From Xenococcus sp. MO_188.B8 (GTDB taxonomy: Bacteria > Cyanobacteriota > Cyanobacteriia > Cyanobacteriales > Xenococcaceae): DNA of 34,530 bases. This document shows positions 1 to 9,100 of the stretch, piece by piece. The translations under genes and the position numbers were made by a program. The notes below the pieces were generated by a model that was given only the letters and a program-made list of their open reading frames with translations, ran no database searches and was not told the origin of the DNA. Location: contig JASJDR010000092.1 in NCBI GenBank assembly GCA_030065615.1, positions 1 to 34,530 of the forward strand. The letters are read 5' to 3'. The number at the start of each line of letters is the position of its first letter. Positions within the stretch are counted from its first letter, which is position 1.

Positions 1-127
1 GGCTTTTCGCTTTTGTCTTAGTTGATGAAACTCAATCAGGATAAGGGTTTGATGGGGATATGACCCTTTATTTCACGAATCGTTGCCATCCCCCAAGATC
101 GGACCAAAAATCCATCTCGGCTGAGAT

Positions 128-297
128 TCAGTTCCCATATTTGCTTCGATAATTAGCGATCGCGGATTGGAGCTTACCCTTCAATACAGGGGGATTTTCT
201 AGCGCTGCCAGGAATAAATCGCGATCGCAATCGCTCAAAATTAACTTCTCCTGCTCCGCGATCTCTTGTTGTGCAATCGGCAGTAAATGAGGGATTC
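128..297 (-). pseudogene. DUF1778 (TacA-like) antitoxin, C-terminal remnant
   Basis: Reading the minus strand leftwards to the stop at 128-130 gives an open stretch of about 55 codons with segments EIAEQEKLILSD and LFLAALENPP followed by a short basic tail. This matches the C-terminal half of DUF1778 antitoxins of type II (GNAT toxin) systems, which neutralise the toxin and bind DNA through an N-terminal ribbon-helix-helix. That N-terminus is missing: an in-frame TGA lies directly upstream and no ATG is available. No GNAT toxin frame is seen between the stop and the window edge, where the toxin usually follows. It is a non-functional remnant. The family match is from the residue pattern alone. 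Confidence 0.6.
156..163. repeat. HIP1 octamer
   Basis: The palindrome GCGATCGC is the cyanobacterial HIP1 motif. Further copies lie at 221-228 and 580-587 and also inside coding regions, for example near 9788, 12289, 27293, 29520, 31290 and 32845. Their frequency is the simplest compositional sign that the DNA is cyanobacterial. Confidence 0.8.
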
Positions 298-999
298 AGT
301 TTCATTTTCGTTTAAGTTTCGTTTAAGCCAGATAATGGTAATTATCTTTGATCCTAATCCTGGTAGTAGCTGAAACTGCGACTTTAAAGCAATATTAGAC
401 TTTTGAGTTCATTTTCCTTGGTAATTTTAATTACCTCAAATGAAGAATTACCGGTACTCTCTACAAATTAGTGGAGGTCAGGCAAAAAGGGAAGTGCATC
501 AACTAAAGTAGAAAATTGTCACTCAAAATGCGATCACGCAGTGCCTCGCTTTGCGAGATCAGCCGAAGGCTGGCGCTGCGCGATCGCGACTACAAGAAAG
601 CACAGCAAAATCAATATAGTTTCTATCTTTAAATAGTTCATCGTCTTCATAGAGAATCACTGAAGCCCCAACGCATTTAGGATTCATATCTGCGATAATA
701 TAATTAAATTATTTAGACAATATTTGATTCACTTTGCTTATATTATAAGGCGAAAAATCTGACTGTGAGATCGCATCCTCATCAGCCCAAGTTATAATGC
801 TTACAGAGCAAGGGTTTCGGCCTCTATTGCCCATAACTCCAGCTCTAGGCATTTAAAATGACCATAACAGTATTTTCGATTCTTATCATACCTAATTTTA
901 AATGCTTATACTTGCAGTCTGAGCAGAACTGCCAACCCGATTAATATCAGTAGAGGGAAAGAAATTCACCCAAACATGCCAAAACATTCCAGATTTCAA
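298..999. other. Gene-free stretch
   Basis: No open frame here reads like a protein on either strand; all six frames are broken by stops. It holds the palindromic repeat at 538-587 and otherwise AT-rich DNA without a recognisable promoter or RNA gene. It is probably debris from successive insertions and deletions. Confidence 0.5.
538..587. repeat. Compound palindromic repeat ending in HIP1
   Basis: The segment folds into two adjacent small hairpins, TCGC-TTT-GCGA (546-556) and AGCC-GAA-GGCT (561-571). They are enclosed by near-complementary outer arms GCAGTGCC (538-545) and GGCGCTGC (572-579), and a GCGATCGC follows at 580-587. Such GC-rich cruciform-like units in AT-rich DNA are typical dispersed repeats of filamentous cyanobacteria. 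No gene reads through it. Confidence 0.6.
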
Positions 1000-1000
1000 G

Positions 1001-1165
1001 GTTTCAACGCGATTGAGAGAAAAGAAGATGCGAAGATTTAAATCAGCAAAGCAAGCCCAAAGGTTTTTATCTTCAGCAGAGTTGATTTATCAGCACACTC
1101 AACCTCCCAGGCATAAATTATATCAAATCACTAAATGTTTGCTACACATAAGGCATCAACAATAA
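1001..1165 (+). pseudogene. IS6-like transposase, C-terminal remnant
   Basis: A plus-strand frame ending at TAA 1163-1165 encodes RLREKKMRRFKSAKQAQRF followed by LSSAELIYQHTQPPRHKL. This is the conserved C-terminal region of IS6-family DDE transposases (basic RERxMRRFKS segment, then QAQRFL and a QHxxPxRH-like stretch). The catalytic domain is absent upstream and the frame stops soon after. It is a dead fragment of roughly 55 codons. The opposite strand is also open here for about 60 codons, but that is only the antisense of this remnant. Confidence 0.6.
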
Positions 1166-1182
1166 ATGGATAACAAGTAATT

Positions 1183-1216
1183 GGCCGAAATATAGGGTTC
1201 ATGCGACCAGAGGCAG
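1183..1216 (+). repeat. 34-bp inverted repeat, left copy
   Basis: This 34-bp block, beginning GGCCGAAATATAGGG, recurs in inverted orientation at 2744-2777 with a single mismatch (position 1201). Both copies point inward, so they could be the terminal inverted repeats of a 1.6-kb element that now contains only the Tn3 TnpA fragment and the recombinase fragment. The flanking bases show no clear target-site duplication. Confidence 0.6.
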
Positions 1217-1433
1217 TGAGAAGCTGAAACCTTTACTATATAGACGTTATAGCTCTTAGAATCTTCAAAGGGGTTAGAACCAAATTTTTCCTTAATTGAT
1301 AAGTTTTCTAAATATATCTTATTAAAGAGATTTGACAAAAAATTTCAAATCTGCATTTTTCCTAAACGAATTATAATATCGTCCCCTCTTCTTCTATGCT
1401 GTCTCAAGATAAACTGGCGTGAGAAGAAGATGA

Positions 1434-2435
1434 ATGGTGAAACCAAATTGGGGTACAGAGGAACTAATTGATCTGCTTCTCACCACAGAAGAAGCGAACG
1501 ATGAGTCATTAGAATCACAACCATGGCACCCAGGACAACTTAAAGCATCAGATTTTGCTTTCTTGAAAACTGACCCTGGAGCAGTTGGATTGGACAGTTT
1601 TCTAACTGAAATCAAAAAGCTGAAGTTAATTCGTGCGGTCGGTTTAGCTCCTGATTTATTTACAGATCTTTCGACAAAATTGGTGAAAACCTATCGTCAG
1701 CGAGCAGCGACAGAATCACCCTATGATATTCGTCAACACCCAATCGCAGTCCGCTACAGCTTAATGGCAGCATTCTGTATTCAACGTAGCCAAGAGATTA
1801 CAGACAATCTAATTGAGTTACTTAATCAAATTATTCATCGTATCGATACCAGAGCCGTGAGACGTATCAACAAAGAATTAATTGATGAATTCAAAGCAGT
1901 TTCAGGCAAAACGGGTTTATTATTTCGCCTCGCCGAAGCAGCTATCGCCTCTCCTCAAGGAGTCATCGAACAAGTTATTTATCCTGTTGTCTCTCTAAAA
2001 ACCCTCAAAGATTTGGTAGCAGAATATAAATCTACAGGAACAATCTATCAGCAAAGGGTTCATACCGTAGTTCGTAACTCCTTTGCCAGTCATTATCGCC
2101 GAATGATTCCCCAACTATTAGAGGTATTGGAGTTTCGCTCTAACAATGACATTCATCGTCCCGTAATTGAAGCCCTGGAACTTCTCAAAAAATATGCTTA
2201 CAGTAAAGCTCGATATTATGACTCCTCTGAAGAGATCGCCATTGAAGGCGTATTGAAAGCAGGAGCTAAAGAGATTATGCTCGAAACAGACAGTGAGGGC
2301 AATGAGAGAATCAATCGCATCAACTACGAAATCTGTGTTCTTCAAGCCCTCAGAGAAAGACTCTGTTGTAAGGAAATTTGGGTAGTCGGAGCTAATCGCT
2401 GGTTCTTAAGCCGTGACGAAACATCAGTAAAATAA
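1434..2435 (+). pseudogene. tnpA: Tn3-family transposase TnpA, internal fragment
   Basis: The 333-codon frame matches the central part of Tn3-family transposases, which are about 970-1000 aa. Visible segments include SGKTGLLFRLAEA, HYRRMIPQLLEVLEFRSNN, HRPVIEALELL and the strongly conserved YEICVLQALRERL-CKEIWVVGANR. Homology ends at GANR, and the last 11 residues are the antisense of the neighbouring recombinase fragment, so the 3' breakpoint is near 2397. An in-frame TGA directly precedes the ATG, so the N-terminal third is also missing. The DDE catalytic core, which lies downstream of GANR in intact proteins, is gone, so it cannot transpose. No res site or resolvase was found. Confidence 0.85.
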
Positions 2436-2607
2436 TTGCTCCATCCCTAACTCCATGACGACCTACTTTTTTAGCGGAGCGAATCATGGCATTAATTTCT
2501 GAGGTACGCAGATATTCTCTGTCTCTCGTCGATGGTTTTTTCGGTGGGGGAGGAAAAGAAGATAAAAACTTTGCCGAAAACGGAAGTTGGGCGATGAAAA
2601 GTAGCAT
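2399..2607 (-). pseudogene. Tyrosine recombinase (phage integrase family), N-terminal fragment
   Basis: The 71-codon frame contains PPPPKKPSTRDREYL, then EINAMIRSAKK, GRHGVRDGAIILLM and FRHGLR. This is the start of the catalytic domain of small (about 190 aa) FimB/XerD-like integrases, including the first active-site arginine in the RHGLR motif. The remaining catalytic residues (HxxR, Tyr) are missing because the frame ends at its junction with the Tn3 TnpA fragment. It starts with an ATG, but no strong ribosome binding site was noted. Its position inside the inverted-repeat bracket suggests TnpA and this gene were fused by deletion. Confidence 0.7.
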
Positions 2608-2645
2608 GGGTCAAGTCCTCATGCTGACGTTTATATTCTTATGAT

Positions 2646-2678
2646 ACTTTGCCTAAAACGATCCTAACTAGGCAAAGT
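2646..2678. repeat. 10-bp perfect inverted repeat
   Basis: ACTTTGCCTA (2646-2655) and TAGGCAAAGT (2669-2678) are perfect inverted copies separated by 13 bases. The structure lies just upstream of the recombinase fragment's start and lacks a T-run, so it is not a good intrinsic terminator. It could be a recombinase or regulator binding site, which is inference only. Confidence 0.45.
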
Positions 2679-2743
2679 TCTCATTTGTATTTCTTATCAA
2701 TTAAGCTCGAAAATAGCGTAAAAAACATCGTTTTAATGACAGG

Positions 2744-2777
2744 CTGCCTCTGGTCGCACGAACCCTATATTTCGGCC
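2744..2777 (-). repeat. 34-bp inverted repeat, right copy
   Basis: Inverted partner of 1183-1216 (33 of 34 bases match). Its outer edge coincides with the point where the IS701-like transposase frame loses homology (after the TKIRP residues), which supports the view that it is the end of an inserted element rather than part of the IS701 gene. Confidence 0.6.
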
Positions 2778-3060
2778 TTATTTTAGTTTGACGACATTGA
2801 TTCATCACCTCCAAGCGGCGCTCATTAATTTTGTCTGATGACCAAGGTGCATCTGTTAAAAAATGGTGTAATTTGTGATAAGTTACTTCTACCGCATCTC
2901 TAGCCATCTGAAATACATTTTTTCTCTCACTTTCACCCAATAATCCTCCTAAATACTGTCTAAACTCTCTTTTCTGTGCTTTAGTCTTCAATAAATCATC
3001 AAAGCGTTGACACCATTTATCAAAACAGGGAAGCATGGCTGTAGGAGTAGTTTCTTTCAT
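2777..3060 (-). pseudogene. IS701-like transposase, N-terminal fragment
   Basis: The frame begins at ATG 3060. It contains FDKWCQRFDDLL, REFRQYLGGLL, SERKN, YHKLHHFLTDAPW and RLEVMNQCRQTKIRP, which is the N-terminal domain of IS701/DDE endonuclease-type transposases common in cyanobacteria. In intact proteins TKIRP is followed by the first catalytic Asp in a short DDSG-type motif. Here homology stops and about 24 unrelated codons read through the inverted repeat to a stop at 2701. The catalytic domain is therefore missing. It lies just downstream of the NRPS gene on the same strand. Confidence 0.8.
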
Positions 3061-3163
3061 CTGTTATTGTTTTGACGTAAAACATAACTATGGTAAGCAT
3101 TCTACCTCTTTTTAACTTTGTTAATTGTTTAAGTACCGCTAAGTTAGTTTTGTCTAATGTGGC

Positions 3164-6100
3164 TTAGATTGAAAAATCACTTTTAACCTCGTCCAAGCAG
3201 CGCTTCAGTATGGTTGCAAGCATAGGGGATTTGACAATAGACGTATGAGTTCCGGAAATTTCGTAGATTTTCATCCCCCCAGCAGCCAGTCCCTGCCACC
3301 CCAAATTTGGATCTCTAATGATACCTGGAGGTCGTTCACTTGCACGAAACAAAATTGCTCGTCCAGAAAAAGGCTGAGGCCTATAGATTGTTCTTGCTTC
3401 AAAATTGGCTGCCCTAACAGTTTGGATTTCTTCTGGTAAAAGCATTTTACGACTTTGAAATAAGCCATTGGTAAAGGCGCTAGCATAATAGGGTCGAGAA
3501 GACTTTCGTAGAAGGGCGGTGATGATCAAATTAATCGTCTTTTCAGCCTTGCTGGGATGCATCACTACATTTTTATACTTGTCTATTTTTTTATTGATTT
3601 GGTGGTTAAAACGGGTCTCCTGTAATCTTGAATCACTATTCTTAAACTGTTTAACAAGTTTAAATTTCTCGAGAACCTTGAAGCCCGCAGCTCGTAGCCC
3701 ACGGTTTCTTATCTCGCTCAAAATATTGCCAGGAAGGCGCATCACCCGACGAATCACATCAATACCTACCCAAGTTATTACAGATCCTAGGCGTGTTGTC
3801 AGTGGCAGAAGTTTAGGATAGCCAGGACCATAGGTATCAAAGAGGGCGAGTAACCCCACTGACTGTCCTTGTTTTTCAAGTTGTCGGGCTATTTCCCACG
3901 CGATTAGTCCACCAGTAGATAAACCTGCTAAATAATACGGCCCTTCTGGTTGAATAGTTCGAATTTGCGAAATATAAAATTCCGCCATTTCCAGAATATT
4001 ACTGGAAGGCGTAATATTACCGTCAAGTCCTCTAGGTTGAAGACCATAAACCGGTTGATCGCTTCCTAGGCTCAGCGCTAGATCGCGATAGAAAAGCAAG
4101 TTACCTCCACCCGCATGCATATAAAACAACGGTGGTTTTGATCCGTTAGGTTGAATTGGTACAAGTGAAGACCAAGGAGCGAGCCAATTCTTTTGGCGGA
4201 TTATGTTGGCAAGTGCTTTGACCGTAGTGGCTTGGAAAAGAGTAGCCAATGGTAATTTTTTGCCAAATATTTTCTCAATTTCCGTAAAAAGCTGTACAGC
4301 CATCAAGGAATGACCGCCCAAATCAAAGAAATTATCATTTACTTTAACAGTTTTAAGTGTAAGAACTCGTTCCCAAATGTCTATCAATTGGCGTTCTAAC
4401 TCATTTTGAGGGACGGCGAAATCATCATTGTTTTGGACCCGAATACTTTGGAGATTAGGCAAACTCTGGCGATCTATCTTGCCATTAGGGGTTAATGGGA
4501 GTTCATCTAAAGCAACAAAAAAAGATGGCACCATATAGCTAGGTAACTGCTGGTTCAGAAATCGACGTAAATCGCCTGAGTCAATCGGGTTACGATCTTG
4601 TCTCAAAACATAATAAGCGACGAGACATTTATCATGGTCACTTTTTTCCAAAAGCACAACTGTAGCTGCTTGAACCGCTGGATGTTGACTAATAGTTGTC
4701 TCTACATCACCCAATTCAATTCGGAAACCTCGCAGCTTGATTTGACTATCTATCCGACCTAAATATTCAACCTGACCATCTGGCCGGTAGCGACCGAGAT
4801 CTCCAGTGCGATAAAGACGATCGCCAGGAACCTTAGAAAATGGATTCTGAATAAAACGGGCCTTGTTAGGTGCACTGAGGTAACCTTTTGCCAGGTAAGG
4901 CGTCCGCACATATATTTCCCCCACCTCGCTGATACTAGCTAGTTGCTGCAAATTTTTCACAACCAAAAGTTGTGCACCTTCAATACCTACCCCGATGGGT
5001 GGCTTTCCTTCGAGGCTGGTGAAACTGTCAGGAGCCGATGAGGTTTTAGGCTCTGATGCGTTTATCTCTGGCTGAGCTATCTTTGGCACAACATAATATC
5101 CCATCACCTGTGGGGTTTCAGTGGTGCCGTAAAAATTGACGCTGGTCGCCTGAGGCGCGATTTCTTTTAACCCAGCAACGTCTTGTTGTGTTAAGACGTC
5201 GCCTCCAAAAAAGGCATAGCGTAAAGAGTTGAGTTGAGAGTTGCTCTCGGTCGGTGATGGCATTCTCAAAAGTTGACCCATGGCCGGTGTGAGATGGGCA
5301 ATAGTGATCTGATATTGGGCCATCCAGAACTTCAACTGACCTGGCGTTTCGATCTCTTCTTGGGTGGGGATATACAAGGTAGCACCCAACCAAAGTGGGG
5401 TAAAAATATCCCTTAGTAAAGGATCGTGGGCGAGACCCCCCAGCAAAGAAAATCGATCTGAGCTTTGCAGGTTAAAAGTATGTGTATGCCATTGCAAAAA
5501 ATGGGATAGAGGAGCGTGAGTTCCCAATATACCTTTAGGGGTGCCGGTGGTGCCAGAAGTGAATGCGATATAAGCTAAGCTATCGTCAGCAATTTCAACC
5601 TTGGGGGCTTGACTTACATGTCCTATTAGAGAATGGTCCTGGTCTGTACTGAAGGTTGGGGATAAAGTTAAGCGGAATTTTAAAGAACCGCTCTTGAGAT
5701 GCGCTTCTAAGGCTGACGAAATCTCCCCAGCTGCCTCTAAGCATATCCATCCTTTTGGCTTGGCCATCTCCATACAATCAACCAGTCGAGAAGCTGGGTA
5801 GGCAGGATCTAAAATCATGAAGGCTGCTCCTGCTTTCAAAATCCCTATTAAAGCTACCACCAGCGGAGCACTACGATGACCGTAAATAGCCACTGTATCC
5901 TGAGGTTGAATCCCCTGTAGAATTAAATAATTGGCTAGCTTATTGCTTAATTTGTCAAGAGTGTCATAATTTAACTTGTTTTGTGAATCTACAATGGCCA
6001 AATGCTGAGGCCTAGCCTTAACCTGATGAATAAACCGTGCAGGAATAGTCTCCTGTTTTTTAGCAATCAGTGGGTCTTGCGGATTGGGTAAATACTTTGC

Positions 6101-9100
6101 AATTTTAGGTGTTACAAGAGAAAACTGATCGATTCGCTTTGTTGGATGTTCAACAATTTGTCCCAGTAAATGCTCCAATTGATGAAGCATTTCAACCATC
6201 CTTTCTGATGTAAACAGATCGGCATTGTAAACTAAGTCTAGCTTGATACAAGAGTCTGTTTTTCTGACATACAGGGTTAAGTCAAACTTGGAAGCAGCAT
6301 CACTCTTTGAGAGACGCTCTACTTTTAGCCCTGGTAGTTCCAGTGGATTGTTCTCCAAGTTAATCATATTGAACCACACCTGAAACAGAGGGGTATGGCT
6401 GAGACTCCTTTCTGGTTGCAGTTCCTCTACCAACTTCTCAAAAGGCATATCCTGATACTCAATTGCTCCTAATGCTACTTCTTTGACTCGACCTAAGAGG
6501 GAGCGAAAACTAGGATTATCCCCCAGGTTGGTGCGCAGTACGAGCGTGTTGATAAAAAATCCTATTAATGGTTCTATTTCCGGTCGATTGCGACCTGCTA
6601 CGGGAGAACCCACCACGATATCTTCACTACCTGACCAGCGAGAAAGCAAAATCTTAAATGCTGCTAGCAGGGTCATAAATAGGGTGACACCTTCTTGTTG
6701 ACTCAAAGTTACCAGAGATTTACTTAGGTTCTCCCGGAGTAATAGAGATTCTCTTTTTCCTGTGAAGGTCTGTACTGCTGGTCTTGGTTTATCTGTGGTT
6801 AACTCCAGTCCGGGGAGAGCACCCAATAGCTGTTTTCTCCAGTAAGCTAGCTGGGTTTCTAAGACTTTTGTGGTGAACTTTTCTTGCTGCCAAGCGGCAA
6901 AATCTGCATACTGGATGGGTAATTCAGATAGAGGGGAAGGATTTCCCTGACAGAAAGCTGAGTAAAGTGCTGTCAGTTCCCTCGACAAGATTCCCATTGA
7001 CCAGCCATCAGAGATGATGTGATGTAAGGTGATTAACAGCAAGTGTTCGGAGGAATTTAGCCGTAGCAGCTTGACCCGGATTAGAAGCTCTTTTACTAGG
7101 TCAAAAGGCTGGGAGCGCTCTTGGTTAACTAACCTTTCTACTTCCTCTGAATGCTTTACTTCTACTATGGGTAAGGTAAACTTCCCAGTAAAATTAATCA
7201 CTTGCACGGGAGAACCATTGATAATCGAAAATTTGGTGCGCAGGGTTTCGTGACGCTGAATAATCTCTGCGAGCGCCTGCTCTAAGGCCGCTACATTAAG
7301 TTTACCCATCAAACGCAGAGCCATGGGCATATTGTAGGCTGGACTTTTGCCTTCTAATTGGTCGAGAAACCAGAGGCGTTGTTGGGCAAAGGATAGAGGT
7401 AGGTTTTTGTCTCTGGAGACGGGCCGGATAGGAGCAATATTTCCTCTTGTAGCAGTATTAATTTGCTCGGCTAGCTGCCCAACAGTAGGCGCTTCAAACA
7501 AACTGCGCAGGGGGAGTTTTACAGATAAAGTTTTTCGCAGTCTAGAAACTAATTGAGTTGCTAGGAGAGAATGTCCCCCCAATTCAAAGAAGTTGTCGTG
7601 AATACCGACATTTTCGATTTTCAGAACCCCAGCGAAAAGGTTGGCAATTATTTCTTCAGTAGCCGTGTGTGGTGCTACATATTCCCCTTCTCTAATTAAT
7701 TCGACCTCTGGTATGGGCAGGGCGCGGCGGTCTACCTTACCATTGGGAGTAAGGGGCAAATTCTCTAACAGGATAAAGGCCGAGGGCACCATATATTCTG
7801 GTAGCTTCTGTTTGAGGAATTGACGTAGTTGACTGCTAGTGATTGATTTATCTGAGCTAACTATATAGGCTACCAAGCGTTTGTCCCTTGGTACATCTTC
7901 ACGGGCAATAACTACCGCTTGTTGGATTTGAGGGTGGCTCGACAGGACAGATTCGATTTCTCCTAGTTCGATGCGGAAGCCTCTGATCTTCACTTGACTA
8001 TCTATGCGCCCCAAACATTCAATATTGCCATCCGGTAAATAACGAGCTAAATCTCCCGTTTTATATAATAATTTTGACTGTCTTGGCGGACGTTCCCTTG
8101 CGTCTTTCGCCGACGCGGGATTCCGCCGCTTTTGACTTTTGACTTTTGACTTGTCAAAGGGGTTAGGAATAAATTTTTCTTGAGTTAATTCTGGGCGGTT
8201 CAGATAGCCTCTTGCTAGACCATCACCACCAATAAACAACTCTCCTGGAACCCCGATAGGAACTGGTTGATGATGAGCGTCTAAAATATAAAACTCGGTG
8301 TTGGCAATGGGACGACCAATAGAGATAGAACCTTCAATTGATTCGACCTTAAAGGTTGATGACCAGATGGTGGTTTCTGTCGGACCATAAAGGTTCCAAA
8401 GGCCACTGCCTCTTTCGAGTAACTGATTAGCCAGTTCCGGTGACCAAGTTTCACCACCGCAGAGTATTTTCAGCCGCTCACTATGAACCCATCCTGCAGC
8501 CAGTAGCAGTCTCCAAGTTACTGGGGTCCCCTGCATGACAGTAGCAGTCGATTCCTTGAGAGCCTTTAACAGTTGGGTTCCATCGGAGGCAACTTCACGG
8601 CTCACTAATACCAATCGCGCCCCAACTGTCAGAGGTCCGAATATTTCTAAGACAGAAATATCAAAGGAGATGGTTGTGACCGACAGAAGCGTATCGTTAG
8701 GTGTTATCCCTAGCTTAAAGCTGATGGAACTTAAAAAATTAACCATACTACGATGTTCTATTTGAACTCCTTTCGGAGCTCCTGTAGAACCAGATGTGTA
8801 AGTAACGTAGACTAAGTTAGAGGCGGTTAAACCACTAGTCAAGTTCTGAGAGTTTTCTTGGGCAATAGTTTCTTTCTGGCTATCTAAGTACACTACCTGT
8901 GTTTTCAGCTTCGGTAGCCATTCAAATAAATCTTGCTGAGTCAGTAACACCCTAGCTTGAGAATTTTCGAGCATATAAGCTATTCTCTCAGTAGGTAATG
9001 CTGGAGCAATCGGTACGTAGGCTCCACCTGCCTTGAGAATGGCTAACAGTCCCACCACCATCTCCAGGGAGCGCTCTAGACATATTCCCACTAGCACTTC

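Noticed and set aside
900..1080. Open frame of about 60 codons on the minus strand
   Set aside because: It is exactly antisense to the plus-strand IS6-like transposase remnant, which has recognisable family motifs.
1156..1338. 60-codon minus-strand frame
   Set aside because: No recognisable features; part of it reads through the 34-bp inverted repeat, so it is most likely chance.
2646..2678. Intrinsic terminator
   Set aside because: The stem is perfect but moderate in GC, has a 13-nt loop, and is not followed by a T-run on either strand.
3519..3821. 100-codon plus-strand frame within the NRPS thioesterase region, and similar long antisense frames
   Set aside because: Antisense shadow of a gene with clear domain structure; no family features.
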